64,000 bases of DNA from Porphyrobacter sp. AAP60 (GTDB lineage Bacteria; Pseudomonadota; Alphaproteobacteria; Sphingomonadales; Sphingomonadaceae). Below, piece after piece: positions 20,433 through 29,166 of the stretch (the first letter of the stretch is position 1; each line of letters starts with the position of its first letter). The notes under the pieces were generated by a model. It was not told where the DNA came from. It ran no database searches and worked only from the letters and a program-made list of their open reading frames with translations. The translations under genes were made by a program, and so were the position numbers. The stretch covers positions 62,001-126,000 of the forward strand of contig NZ_LJHV01000004.1 of assembly GCF_001296025.1 (NCBI RefSeq), in the 5' to 3' direction.

Positions 20433-20534
20433 TCATTCATGGAACGAGTCGCCTTGCAAATACGACGAACCGTTGTGGAACAAAGCAACGAGAATGTGGT
20501 TCTTGGCGGTTTGGGCGTTCAGCGACTCGGTCAT
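20433..20534 (-). CDS. Possible 33-residue small protein upstream of the RlpA-like gene
   Basis: A short frame, ATG at 20534 to TGA at 20433, encodes MTESLNAQTAKNHILVALF followed by 14 more polar residues. Its composition is protein-like. The ATG overlaps the stop of another open frame of 66 codons (20531-20731, minus strand) that has no usable start. The RlpA-like gene starts 67 bases downstream. The ribosome binding site is weak. It could be a small gene, a leader peptide or the tail of a decayed gene. Confidence 0.3.
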   Translation of the reverse strand: MTESLNAQTAKNHILVALFHNGSSYLQGDSFHE

Positions 20535-21363
20535 GTCCGGCCAGCCCAGAGGCAAATCGCCGTGGTTGCCGGATGCCCCCCCTTGTCGCAAAGCATACGC
20601 GGCCCAAAGCAAATGGGGCCGGCATTGCTGCCGACCCCACTCTCACCGGCGTGTGGATGTGCTGCTTCTGGCGCGATCTCCGGCGAACCTTCGACCTTTG
20701 CTTTCGACAGCGCATACTTGGCGCCCGATGTCTAATCCCTGCCTGCCCGGTCTTGCGACTGGCATCATCAGGATTTCGTCACCGGCGCTCGCGCCGGCAT
20801 CCGGCTTTCGCTCCTGCCCTGCTGCGGTCTGCATGTGCCCGGAGGCTGTGCTGTCCGCTGCCATGCGCAGTTGCCTGGCCGAGACCTTGCCGTGTTGCCG
20901 GTCACAAAAACTGCGGACTGGGGGCTTTCGCCGTTTCCGCTGCACTTCTGTCCGGCCCGGTTCAGGGCCTGTCCGGTGATAACGCGTCGTGCTGTTCTCA
21001 AACGAGCCTGCTTGCATTGAGCCGAAGCCCCGTGCATGCCGTCTCTCGATCAGCGCGTGGACGATTTCACCGCCATCCTTGGGATTAGAACCATTAGAAC
21101 TTCAAGGCCTTGCGGCTTTCCGTTCCGGTTGATTTGTGTCCCGAAGACAAGTTGAAGGTGCGCCTGAATCGGCGATCTGACAACATCCTGAAGGCCGAGT
21201 TTTCCACTCCGGGCGATTTCGCCTGTGGACGCGAGTGGATAAGTCAACAATCCATCGCAAACCGCAATGCAGGCCCATAGGGCAGCCGGGAAAACGCCAT
21301 TTTGCGGGCAGATCATGCCCCGCAAGCCGCCGCGTACAGCGATGCGACTCGTCTTTCGGGCGA
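20535..21363. other. Region of about 0.8 kb without a convincing gene
   Basis: No frame here has a good start, ribosome binding site and protein-like composition together. Features seen: a strong minus-strand hairpin at 20614-20639 (ten base pairs with one U-G wobble and a GCAA tetraloop), which could terminate a minus-strand transcript; a GC-rich palindrome CCGGCGC-TC-GCGCCGG at 20782-20797; start-less open frames at 20531-20731 (minus) and 21098-21280 (plus, 60 codons); and a 9-base direct repeat of ATTAGAACC/ATTAGAACT type near 21084-21101. It may hold a decayed gene or an unrecognised RNA. Confidence 0.4.
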
Positions 21364-22584
21364 TCAGGCGTCCCGATTGCGGCGTGACAGCAGGCGCAGA
21401 CGCAGGCCGTTCAGCTTGATGAAGCCTTCGGCGTCCTTCTGGTCATAGGCACCCGCATCGTCCTCGAAGGTCACGTGGGCTTCGGAATAGAGCGAGTGGG
21501 GCGATTGGCGGCCCACCACACTGGCCAGTCCCTTGTAGAGCTTCAGCCGCACGGTCCCGGTCACCTTGTCCTGCGAGTGATCGATCGCGGCTTGCAGCAT
21601 CTCGCGTTCGGGGCTGAACCAGAAGCCGTTGTAGATCAGCTCCGCATAGCGCGGCATCAGCTCGTCCTTGAGGTGCGCTGCGCCGCGATCCAGCGTGATC
21701 TGTTCGATCCCGCGATGCGCGCGGGCGTAGATCTCGCCGCCCGGGGTCTCGTACATCCCGCGGCTCTTCATGCCGACAAAGCGGTTCTCGACCAGATCGA
21801 GCCGGCCGATGCCATGCTTGCGGCCCAACTCGTTGAGCGCGGTCAGCAGAGTGGCCGGCGACATGGCCTCGCCATTCAGCGCCACCCCGTCACCTTTCTC
21901 GAAATCCACAGTGATGTATTCCGGCACATCGGGCGCGTCCTCCGGATTGACCGTGCGCGAATAGACGTAATCGGGGGTTTCCTCCCACGGATCTTCCAGC
22001 ACCTTGCCCTCGGACGAGGTGTGCAGCAGGTTCGCGTCGGTCGAAAACGGGCTGTCGCCGCGCTTGTCCTTGGGCACGGAAATCTGGTGCGCTTCGGCCC
22101 AGGCGATCAGCGCGGTGCGGCTGGTCAGGTCCCATTCGCGCCACGGGGCGATCACCTTGATGTCCGGGTCGAGCGCATAGGCCGAAAGCTCGAAGCGCAC
22201 CTGATCATTGCCCTTGCCGGTCGCACCGTGGGCGATGAAATCAGCGCCGGTTTCATGCGCGATTTCCACCAGACGCTTGGAAATCAGCGGGCGGGCGATG
22301 CTGGTGCCGAGCAGATAGTCGCCTTCATAACGGGCATTGGCACGCATCATCGGGAACACGAAATCGCGCACAAATTCTTCGCGCAGGTCTTCGATGAAGA
22401 TGTGTTCGTCAGGAATGCCCATCGCCTTGGCCTTCGCGCGCGCGGGTTCGATTTCCTCGCCCTGGCCGAGATCGGCGGTGAATGTCACGACCTCAAGCCC
22501 GCGTTCCACGGTCAGCCACTTGGCGATGACGCTGGTATCGAGACCGCCCGAATAGGCGAGGACGACGCGCTTGATATCGGACAC
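21364..22584 (-). CDS. argG: Argininosuccinate synthase
   Basis: Catalyses the ATP-dependent condensation of citrulline and aspartate to argininosuccinate in arginine synthesis. The 406-residue protein begins [19 protein letters not shown], containing the PP-loop ATP motif SGGLDTS, and has [13 protein letters not shown], [13 protein letters not shown] and EGKVLEDPW segments typical of the family. The GTG at 22584 directly precedes the conserved [13 protein letters not shown] start, and AGGAA lies seven bases before it; the frame remains open 33 codons upstream but that sequence is not family-like. It is divergent from the acyltransferase gene. Confidence 0.96.
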   Translation of the reverse strand: MSDIKRVVLAYSGGLDTSVIAKWLTVERGLEVVTFTADLGQGEEIEPARAKAKAMGIPDEHIFIEDLREEFVRDFVFPMMRANARYEGDYLLGTSIARPLISKRLVEIAHETGADFIAHGATGKGNDQVRFELSAYALDPDIKVIAPWREWDLTSRTALIAWAEAHQISVPKDKRGDSPFSTDANLLHTSSEGKVLEDPWEETPDYVYSRTVNPEDAPDVPEYITVDFEKGDGVALNGEAMSPATLLTALNELGRKHGIGRLDLVENRFVGMKSRGMYETPGGEIYARAHRGIEQITLDRGAAHLKDELMPRYAELIYNGFWFSPEREMLQAAIDHSQDKVTGTVRLKLYKGLASVVGRQSPHSLYSEAHVTFEDDAGAYDQKDAEGFIKLNGLRLRLLSRRNRDA

Positions 22585-22711
22585 GGGGAAATTCCTTGCT
22601 GCAAGAGTGCGGGGCGCGTTAGCAGGCGGCTGGGCAGGCATCAATGATTTCGTCAGAAGTTCCGGATAAGTCACTGCCAACACTGTGAGAATCGTGATTT
22701 ACGGGGGCCGG

Positions 22712-24073
22712 ATGTTGCAGATGTGGAGCAAAGCGCGCGGGTTGGCGGAGCAAACTCCGCCCGAACGCAACCGATGGGTCGATTTTCTGCGCGCGGTTTC
22801 GATCATGGCGGTGGTGGTCGGCCATTGGCTGATGGCCGGGCTGTATGTGAACGCGGCAGGCGAATTGCAGCGCGGCGATCTGCTGCTGGTGTCCGATTGG
22901 GCCCATTGGCTGACCTGGGGTTTTCAGGTGATGCCGGTGTTCTTTCTGGTCGGCGGCTATTCCAATTCGGTGAGCTGGCAACTGACCATCGGCAAGGCCG
23001 CGCCCGGCCAGTCCGGCGTTTATCGTGACTGGCTGGCAAACAGGGTGCAGCGGTTGATCACGCCGACGTTTCCGGTGCTGCTGCTGTGGGCGGCCTTGGC
23101 GGTGGTGCTGACGCAGGCGGGATTGCCGCGTGAACAGATCCGCATGGCGACCGAGGCGGCGCTGATCCCGGTGTGGTTCCTCGCGGTCTATCTGCTGGTC
23201 ACCGCCTTTACCCCGCTGGCTTACCGTGCGTGGAAACGGTTCGGGTGGCTGAGTGTTGCCGTGTTTGTTCCGGCTGCCATGCTGACCGATTGGCTGACCT
23301 TTACGGCGGGTGTGCCTTTCGTCAATTTCACCAACTTCCTGTGGGTGTTTCTGGGCGTGCACCAACTGGGTTTTGCCTGGCGCGACGGGCGGTTCGATAA
23401 CCGCCTGTTCGCGCTGGCGTGGTTTGCGGTGGGCCTCGCCGTGCTGATCCGCATCACGGTTTACGGCTTCTACCCCGTCTCGATGGTGTCGGCGCCCGAT
23501 GGCTTTTCCAATTCGCTGCCGCCCACGCTGGCGTTGTTCGCGCTGGGAATGGTGCAATCGGGGCTTGTGCTGGCGCTGGAGCCGCTGGGGCGCAGGATGC
23601 TCGATAATGTCCGCATCTGGACAGCAACGGTGCTGATGAACGGGATGATCATGACGATCTATCTGTGGCACCTCACCGCGTTCGTGCTGGTGATGACAGT
23701 GACATGGCTGGCGTTTGGCGGGGCGGGGCTGGACGCGGTGCCCGGCACTGGCGCATGGTGGGTTTCGCGGCCGCTATGGATCGGCATCTACGTGCTCGCG
23801 CTGCTACCGATGATCGCGATCTTTGCGCGGCACGAACGCAGCTTCGGGCCGATCCGCGGCGGGCGCACTGTGCCGCGTTTGCGTGCCGTTCTGGGCGTGC
23901 TGGCGATCTGCGCGGGGCTGGGGGCGACAGCAGGGCTGACGATCGCCAGCCCCGACTCTGTCTCGGGCATCCGCTGGTGGGTGGTGGCGCTGCCGCTGGT
24001 GGGGGCGGCGCTGATGGGTTTCGGGCCGGTTTACCGCCCCCGCAACCGCCCCGGCGCCCGCGAGGTGGCCTAG
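22712..24073 (+). CDS. Membrane acyltransferase, acyltransferase_3 (OafA-like) family
   Basis: Predicted multi-pass inner-membrane O-acyltransferase acting on an unknown envelope or exported substrate. The 453-residue protein has the family start NRWVDFLRAVSIMAVVVGHW (first helix with the catalytic-type histidine) followed by about ten hydrophobic segments, including VMPVFFLVGGYSNSVSW, PVWFLAVYLLVTAFTPL and IYLWHLTAFVLVM. Several starts are possible; the ATG at 22712 follows a G-rich run, and a GTG at 22685 or the ATG at 22721 are alternatives. Its end overlaps the 3' end of the convergent cyclopropane synthase gene by four bases. Confidence 0.82.
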   Translation: MLQMWSKARGLAEQTPPERNRWVDFLRAVSIMAVVVGHWLMAGLYVNAAGELQRGDLLLVSDWAHWLTWGFQVMPVFFLVGGYSNSVSWQLTIGKAAPGQSGVYRDWLANRVQRLITPTFPVLLLWAALAVVLTQAGLPREQIRMATEAALIPVWFLAVYLLVTAFTPLAYRAWKRFGWLSVAVFVPAAMLTDWLTFTAGVPFVNFTNFLWVFLGVHQLGFAWRDGRFDNRLFALAWFAVGLAVLIRITVYGFYPVSMVSAPDGFSNSLPPTLALFALGMVQSGLVLALEPLGRRMLDNVRIWTATVLMNGMIMTIYLWHLTAFVLVMTVTWLAFGGAGLDAVPGTGAWWVSRPLWIGIYVLALLPMIAIFARHERSFGPIRGGRTVPRLRAVLGVLAICAGLGATAGLTIASPDSVSGIRWWVVALPLVGAALMGFGPVYRPRNRPGAREVA

Positions 24074-25299
24074 TCCCCGCTGAGCAGATAATCCCGCGTG
24101 ATCGGCAGCGCATGGCGGCTGCGGACGTACTGGATCTGGTAATTGCACATGCCGCCATGCTCGAACACCGTGGCCGCGCCCGCCAAATAGAACGTCCACA
24201 TCCGGAAGAAGCGTTCATCGTACAGCGCGACAATGGCGTCTCGGTTGGCGACGCAGTTGGCATACCATTCGCGGATCGTGCGGGCGTAATGCAGCCGCAG
24301 CGTTTCCACATCTGCGGCGATCAGGCGGAACTTCTCGCTGGCGGCGAGCGTCTCTGACAATGCAGGAATATAGCCGCCGGGGAAGATGTATTTGCGGGTG
24401 AAGGCATCGGTGGTGCCCGGCCCGCCCATTCGCCCGATAGTGTGCAGCAGCATCACGCCATCATCGGCCAGCATCCGGGCGCTGGCTTCGAAAAATGTCT
24501 CGAACTGCGCGCGCCCGACGTGTTCGAACATGCCGACTGACACGATCCGGTCGAACCGGCGGCTGGATTGGGCGGTGTCGCGGTAATCTTCCAGAAGGAT
24601 CGTGACCTTGTCCGCTACGCCTGCTGCGCGCACACGGTCGCGGGCAAAGGCGGCCTGCTCTTCGGACAGGGTGATTCCGGTCACGTGGACATCGTGATGC
24701 CTTGCCAGATGGATCGCCATCCCGCCCCAGCCGCAACCGATGTCGAGCACCTGTTGCCCCGGCGACAGCGCCAGCTTTGTGGCGATATGCGCCAGCTTGG
24801 CCCCCTGCGCCTCGGCCAGAGTGGCGACGCCTGCGCCCCAATAGGCGCAGGAATACTGCCAATGATCTTCATCCAGCATTAGCGCGTAAAGCGCGTTGCC
24901 GATGTCATAGTGGTGCGCGACGTTCTGTTTTGATCCGACGCGGTTGTTGATCTGTTCGGCGGCGAAGCTGGCACGGTTGATCAGGCGTTTGAAAGTGCTG
25001 GCGCGGGCGAAGTCGCCGCCCTTGTCCCACGGGCTGTTGCTGCGCAGCAGACTGACGAGGCCCATCACATCGCCTTCCTCGATCAGCAAACGGCCATCGA
25101 CGAAGGCTTCCGCTGCGCCCAATCGCGGATCAAGCACGATATCGCGGGGCACCCGGTCATCGGTGAAGCGCAGGACGATTTCGGGAAAACCGGGGGCTGG
25201 TGTGCCAAAGGTGGCGGCGCTGCCATCGGCGAAGACCACGCCAAGTTGCCCCTGTTTGACCGCGCGGGACAGCCAGTGATTGAAAAGGTTTTTGCTCAT
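24070..25299 (-). CDS. cfa: Cyclopropane-fatty-acyl-phospholipid synthase family protein
   Basis: SAM-dependent enzyme expected to add a methylene group across double bonds of phospholipid acyl chains. The 409-residue length fits the family. An N-terminal lipid-binding-like domain (FPEIVLRFTDDRVPRDIVL) precedes the methyltransferase domain: YDIGNALYALMLDEDHWQYS, SAM motif VLDIGCGWGGMAIH and GITLSEEQAAFA. These are strong CFA signatures. AAGGAG lies close before the ATG. The protein may act on a related lipid rather than strictly make cyclopropane rings. Confidence 0.9.
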   Translation of the reverse strand: MSKNLFNHWLSRAVKQGQLGVVFADGSAATFGTPAPGFPEIVLRFTDDRVPRDIVLDPRLGAAEAFVDGRLLIEEGDVMGLVSLLRSNSPWDKGGDFARASTFKRLINRASFAAEQINNRVGSKQNVAHHYDIGNALYALMLDEDHWQYSCAYWGAGVATLAEAQGAKLAHIATKLALSPGQQVLDIGCGWGGMAIHLARHHDVHVTGITLSEEQAAFARDRVRAAGVADKVTILLEDYRDTAQSSRRFDRIVSVGMFEHVGRAQFETFFEASARMLADDGVMLLHTIGRMGGPGTTDAFTRKYIFPGGYIPALSETLAASEKFRLIAADVETLRLHYARTIREWYANCVANRDAIVALYDERFFRMWTFYLAGAATVFEHGGMCNYQIQYVRSRHALPITRDYLLSGD

Positions 25300-25377
25300 G
25301 GGTCTCCTTTCGCTCGGGCTGCAGGATGTGTTACTCCGGCTGACAACATACTCAAGCCAGCGAAATGGGGGAGCCGC

Positions 25378-25818
25378 ATGGCAGAAGCCAAGACGCAGAT
25401 GACCGATGCCTCGGTCGCCGCTTACCTAGGCGCTATCGAACCGCCCGCCAAGCGCGCCGAGGCAGAGGTGATCGACGCGCTGTTTCGCAAGGTGACCGGG
25501 CATGCGCCGCGGATGTGGGGGGCAAGCCTGATCGGCTACGGCGAATATCGCACAACCTATGCCAGCGGGCGCGATGTCCACTGGATGCGCGCAGGCTTCA
25601 GCCCGCGCAAGGCCAAGCATTCGCTGTATCTGATGGGCGGGTATTGCGACGATCTGGCAGCTGCTGGCCATGCCGAGGCCATGGCGCGGCTGGGCAAACA
25701 CTCGGTCGGCAAAAGCTGCCTTTACATCAACAAGCTGGCCGATGTTGATCTGGCGGTGCTGGAGGAAATTATCGCTGCAGATTGGGAAGCGATGCTGCGG
25801 ATATATCCCGAAAGCTAG
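25378..25818 (+). CDS. DUF1801 domain protein
   Basis: A 146-residue soluble protein of the DUF1801 (YdhG-like) family, function unknown. It has the family pattern of an N-terminal helix (DASVAAYLGAIEPPAKRAEAE), RMWGASLIGYGEYR, a central strand region with FSPRKAKHSLYLMGG and GKSCLYINKLADVDLAVL near the end. The ATG at 25378 follows GGGGGAG-like sequence and gives a normal family length, while a longer in-frame start at 25246 would run into the upstream promoter region of the divergent cfa gene. Its stop overlaps the stop of the convergent oxidoreductase gene. Confidence 0.85.
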   Translation: MAEAKTQMTDASVAAYLGAIEPPAKRAEAEVIDALFRKVTGHAPRMWGASLIGYGEYRTTYASGRDVHWMRAGFSPRKAKHSLYLMGGYCDDLAAAGHAEAMARLGKHSVGKSCLYINKLADVDLAVLEEIIAADWEAMLRIYPES

Positions 25819-26564
25819 ATCCCCGCATACCACTGATAACCGGCGAGATCCTCCCAGAAGCCGCCCTTGCCGCTGCCGATATCGTCTAAGCTGGCAACCG
25901 CTTCGATCGCGGTGAGATATTTGGCGTGTTTGTAGCCAAGCTGGCGTTCGATCCGCATCCGCAGCGGCGCGCCGTTCTTTTCCGGGATCGGCTCCCCGTT
26001 CAGGGCATGGGCGATGATGGTCTGCGGGTGGAAGGCTTCCACCATGTCGATGCTCTCGTAATAGTCACGGCCATAAAGCCGGTCGGCACAGCGAAAGACG
26101 ATGAAGTTTGCCGTCTCGCGCACTTTGGCGGCGTCCAGCAGGCCGGAAAGCTGCGGCCCTGTCCATTCGCCGATTGCGCTCCATCCTTCCACGCAGTCGT
26201 GGCGGGTGATCTGGCTGCGCTGGGGCAGTGCGCGCAGGTCGGCAAGGGTGAAGGCCAGCGGACGTTCGACCAATCCGCCAACGCGCAGAACCCAATCGGG
26301 AAAGCCCCTGGCAAGCTGGTCGCGGTATTCCGGGGTGTCCACCGTCAGCGAACCATTGCCCTTGAAGCTGGGTGAGCGGTCTTCGGGCGCATATTCCGGG
26401 GCCAACCCCTGCCGCCCGGCCAGCGTGCGGTGCGCGGCGCGGTGCCAACCTTCGGCAGCATCAACCAGCGCCTTGGTCGTCTCGCTGTCATTGATTTTCG
26501 CGCAGGCCCCCACGCCAAGCGCGGCGATCCCGGCGAGCAGCGAGCGGCGGGGAATATCGTTCAT
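25815..26564 (-). CDS. Molybdopterin-dependent oxidoreductase, sulfite-oxidase/MsrP-like
   Basis: Predicted exported molybdenum-cofactor enzyme of the sulfite oxidase fold. The 249-residue product has a twin-arginine signal (RRSLLAGIAALGVGAC, Arg6-Arg7) that also ends in a lipobox with Cys21, so it may be a Tat-exported lipoprotein. The Moco domain shows ITRHDCVEGWSAIGEW with the likely molybdenum-ligand cysteine, FRCADRLYGRDYYES, and the terminal PLRMRIERQLGYKHAKYL. Its start overlaps the stop of the cytochrome b gene (ATGA), the likely electron partner, as in MsrPQ-like pairs. The substrate is not known. Confidence 0.85.
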   Translation of the reverse strand: MNDIPRRSLLAGIAALGVGACAKINDSETTKALVDAAEGWHRAAHRTLAGRQGLAPEYAPEDRSPSFKGNGSLTVDTPEYRDQLARGFPDWVLRVGGLVERPLAFTLADLRALPQRSQITRHDCVEGWSAIGEWTGPQLSGLLDAAKVRETANFIVFRCADRLYGRDYYESIDMVEAFHPQTIIAHALNGEPIPEKNGAPLRMRIERQLGYKHAKYLTAIEAVASLDDIGSGKGGFWEDLAGYQWYAGI

Positions 26565-27226
26565 GCTGTATCCCCTTGCTTGCGCCCGCCTGTCACCATC
26601 TCGACAATCCGCCGCCAGTCGATCAAGGCCAGCACGACGTGGATCACGACGAACCCGAAAATGGCCCAGGAGGCGATGAAGTGCAGCGAGCGCGCACTTT
26701 GTCTGCCGCCCAGAAGATCGACCACCCACGGCGCGGCGGGTTCGAAACCGGGGCTGATCGCAAGGCCGGTGATCACCATCATCGGCAACAGCACGCCGAA
26801 CACCATGCCATAGAGTATCCGCTGCACCGGGTTGTACCCCTGCGCGCCGCCAGCACCGCCCGAATGGGCCTTCACCGAAGCCAGCACTGCGCCCGGCGTC
26901 CAGTCGCGCTGGGTGGTGGTGAGGTCGCGGCGGAAATGGCCGTTCGCCAGCATCGCGATCCAGATCAACAGCAGGCCCACTGCGAAGGGCCATGCGGCAA
27001 TGATGTGCCAATCACGCGCCACGGCCAAGTTGTAATGCTGCGGGATCGTGGCCCAACCGGGGAACCGTATCACCTTCAACCATGCATCAGCCGGATCGAA
27101 GCCGTAATTGCCCCAATAGAGGTAGCGGTGCGCGTTGGAGATGTTCAGCCCGCTCATGAACAACACGATGATCGCGGCCGCGTTGACCCAGTGCCACAGG
27201 CGCGTCGAGAGTGCGTGGCGGATCAT
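26561..27226 (-). CDS. Cytochrome b561-type membrane subunit
   Basis: Predicted inner-membrane dihaem cytochrome that passes electrons to or from the downstream molybdenum enzyme. The 221-residue protein begins MIRHALSTRLWHWVNAAAI, a typical cytochrome b start with histidine, and contains four or five hydrophobic helices with histidines at RDWHIIAAWPF, SLHFIASWAIFGFVVIHVV and the N terminus that are candidates for haem ligands. It overlaps the SDR gene stop upstream and the oxidoreductase start downstream by four bases each, so the three genes form one operon. Confidence 0.85.
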   Translation of the reverse strand: MIRHALSTRLWHWVNAAAIIVLFMSGLNISNAHRYLYWGNYGFDPADAWLKVIRFPGWATIPQHYNLAVARDWHIIAAWPFAVGLLLIWIAMLANGHFRRDLTTTQRDWTPGAVLASVKAHSGGAGGAQGYNPVQRILYGMVFGVLLPMMVITGLAISPGFEPAAPWVVDLLGGRQSARSLHFIASWAIFGFVVIHVVLALIDWRRIVEMVTGGRKQGDTA

Positions 27227-27996
27227 GCCGCCCCCGCCGCTGCCGCTTCGCGCGCCAGCCAGATCACATCGCGCGGCTGATCCAGCAGGTGCTGGCCGCT
27301 GTCGATGAACAGGGTTTCGCCGCTGCGCAGCGCCGCGCTGGCAAGAAACAGCGCCGCATCGGCGATCTCGCTCGCCCCTGTTTTGCGGCCCAGCAGGTTC
27401 ATGCGGTGGGAAATATCGGTTTCCTCTTCGCGCTGGTCATGGCTGGCAAGGATCGCGCCGGGAGCAAGGCCATAGACCCGCGCACCGGCACAGGCATCGG
27501 CCTTGGCCATCATTCCGATAGTGGCGGCCAGCGCGTGCTTTGACATGGTGTAGCTGAAGAAATCGGGGTTGGTGTTGGCGGTCTTCATGTCGGTGACATT
27601 GATCACGCTGCGCACGCCCGTGCTTTGCGCGTGTGCGAGAAAGGCCTGCGCAAGGCGGGCAGGGGCAAGGGCATTGATCTGCATCGCCTGCCGGTTCGTT
27701 GCCGGGTTCAGCGCGGTTACACCGTCATAATCGAAGACCGAGGCCGAATTGACGAGACAGCGCCAATCGCCAAGCCTGTCTGCCAGTGCCGTTATTGCGG
27801 CCACCGCCGCATCATCGTCGGCGAGATCGAACGCAATCGCTTCGGCAGAAGGCAAGGCAGCCGCCAGCGTTTCTGCCTGCGTTGCCGAGCTGCGGTAATG
27901 GATGACCACATGCCAGCCTGCCGCAGCAAAGCGGCGCGTGATCGCAGCGCCAATACGGGTCGCCCCGCCTGTGACCAGCACGGCGGGGCGATTCAT
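27223..27996 (-). CDS. Short-chain dehydrogenase/reductase, FolM/pteridine-reductase-like
   Basis: NAD(P)H-dependent SDR enzyme of 257 residues. The N terminus VLVTGGATRIGAAITRRFA is the cofactor loop, the ATRIG form being common in FolM/PTR1-type reductases; LVNSASVFDYD follows, and the catalytic Tyr-Lys pair is in YTMSKHA. FolM-like enzymes reduce dihydromonapterin or dihydrofolate, but the substrate here is unproven and a general SDR call is safer. It is the first gene of an overlapping operon with the cytochrome b and molybdenum oxidoreductase genes. Confidence 0.85.
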   Translation of the reverse strand: MNRPAVLVTGGATRIGAAITRRFAAAGWHVVIHYRSSATQAETLAAALPSAEAIAFDLADDDAAVAAITALADRLGDWRCLVNSASVFDYDGVTALNPATNRQAMQINALAPARLAQAFLAHAQSTGVRSVINVTDMKTANTNPDFFSYTMSKHALAATIGMMAKADACAGARVYGLAPGAILASHDQREEETDISHRMNLLGRKTGASEIADAALFLASAALRSGETLFIDSGQHLLDQPRDVIWLAREAAAAGAA

Positions 27997-28098
27997 GGAT
28001 GCAGTGGTGTGATTGCGGGCATGAATGCACCGCTATCAGGACGGGCCGCAGGCTTCAATCGGGGAGGGAGGTTGCGGCCCGCCCGTCCCGTCATTCCA

Positions 28099-28476
28099 TC
28101 AGCGACAGCGCAGTTCTCCGCGATCAATCTCGCGGCCCAGCAGACCGCCGCCGATTGCGCCAAGCAAGGTTCCGGCTGACCGGTCACCGCGGGTATCAAT
28201 GGTGCGGCCAAGCAATGCGCCAACACCCGCGCCGATCACCAGACCAGTCGTGCCATTATCGCGGCGGCAATAATAACGGTCACCGTCGCGCCAGATCCGA
28301 TCATTGCGCGACAGGCGGCGCGGATCGGCATAGCGACCACGGCTGTCGTAAAGGCGCTGCTGATCCTTGGCGCGCTTGCCCCATGCCTTGGCATGTGGCG
28401 GCGGATCGGCCTGCGCCGGGGCAGCCATCGGCAAGGTCATGGCACCCGCAGCGATGATGAGTGCAATCTTCTTCAT
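28099..28476 (-). CDS. Secreted glycine-zipper 2TM domain protein, paralogue B
   Basis: A 125-residue protein with signal peptide MKKIALIIAAGAMTLPMAAPAQA, a charged region with YYCRRDNGTTG, and a glycine-zipper segment GLVIGAGVGALLGRTID followed by GTLLGAIGGGLLG. It ends DRGELRCR. The ATG at 28476 starts the signal peptide and follows AAAGGAAC. It is a close paralogue of the adjacent 28576-29031 gene; their C-terminal 60 residues are almost identical. Glycine-zipper proteins of this type are usually envelope proteins of unknown function. Confidence 0.83.
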   Translation of the reverse strand: MKKIALIIAAGAMTLPMAAPAQADPPPHAKAWGKRAKDQQRLYDSRGRYADPRRLSRNDRIWRDGDRYYCRRDNGTTGLVIGAGVGALLGRTIDTRGDRSAGTLLGAIGGGLLGREIDRGELRCR

Positions 28477-28521
28477 GGCAGTTCCTTTCGGCCTGTCTTC
28501 AATCGGAAGGCATAAAGGTGT

Positions 28522-28569
28522 CCGGGGGCGCAACTGTTCCACTATTGGCGGAACACGTCGCGCCCCCGG
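28522..28569 (-). terminator. Strong hairpin between the two glycine-zipper genes
   Basis: A perfect 10-base inverted repeat, CCGGGGGCGC (28522-28531) and GCGCCCCCGG (28560-28569), encloses a second arm TGTTCC/GGAACA (28535-28540 and 28550-28555). It starts six bases after the stop of the upstream glycine-zipper gene on the minus strand. There is no long U tract (ACACCTTTATG follows), so it may be a weak terminator, an RNA stabiliser or an attenuator of the downstream paralogue. Confidence 0.6.
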
Positions 28570-28575
28570 CACGGA

Positions 28576-29031
28576 TCAGCGGCAGCGTGCACCGCCCCGG
28601 TCAATTTCGCGACCAAGCAGGCCGCCACCGATTGCGCCGAGCAGGGTGCCGGCACTGCGGTCACCGCGGGTATCCACTGCACGACCGGCCAGTGCGCCGC
28701 CGATTGCGCCGATCACAAGGCCGGTGGTGCCGTCATTGCGCTTGCAGCGATAGCGTCCGTCATTGCCGCGCCACACGCGGTCATTGCGACCAAGGCGGCG
28801 TTCGTCGCGCCAGCGGCGGTCGTCGCGATAGCGGCGATCGCGGCGGTCATCGCGCCAGCGACGGTCACGGTCATAGCCTGCGACGTCGATCACCGGCGCC
28901 GAAGTGTGATTGAAGCCGGCAAATGCTGTGGCGCCGATGGGCGCAGTGTTTGCGGGCAGTTCGGCAGCCTGGGCCGGGACCGCCAGAGCAGCCAGCGAAC
29001 CGGTGGCGGCGATGAGAGCAAAAAGTTTCAT
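28576..29031 (-). CDS. Secreted glycine-zipper 2TM domain protein, paralogue A
   Basis: A 151-residue protein with signal peptide MKLFALIAATGSLAALAVPAQA. The mature part has an Arg/Asp-rich repeat stretch (DRDRRWRDDRRDRRYRDDRR) and the glycine zipper GLVIGAIGGALAGRAVD plus GTLLGAIGGGLLG, ending DRGGARCR. It is a tandem duplicate of the next gene downstream; the Arg/Asp-rich insert is the main difference. An envelope location is likely; the function is unknown. Confidence 0.85.
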   Translation of the reverse strand: MKLFALIAATGSLAALAVPAQAAELPANTAPIGATAFAGFNHTSAPVIDVAGYDRDRRWRDDRRDRRYRDDRRWRDERRLGRNDRVWRGNDGRYRCKRNDGTTGLVIGAIGGALAGRAVDTRGDRSAGTLLGAIGGGLLGREIDRGGARCR

Positions 29032-29166
29032 GGTCGTATCCCTTTCTTCAGGGCTCCCCGATGGAGCACGACCCTTTTCGTTCAGGTTACCGGAACGCTG
29101 GATGAACGGCGCGATCAGGAAACAGCAGGGTTGGATGAACCGGCCTTGGCGCGCGATAGGCTGTTC

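Noticed and set aside
20473..20979. 168-codon plus-strand frame in the rlpA-argG gap
   Set aside because: High Cys, Arg and Pro content without domain features; it overlaps strong hairpins and has no ribosome binding site.
21200..21242. Two DnaA-box-like sites (TTTTCCACT at 21200, TTATCCACT on the minus strand at 21234-21242) as a replication origin
   Set aside because: Only two imperfect sites, no AT-rich unwinding region and no origin-associated genes such as dnaA or hemE nearby.
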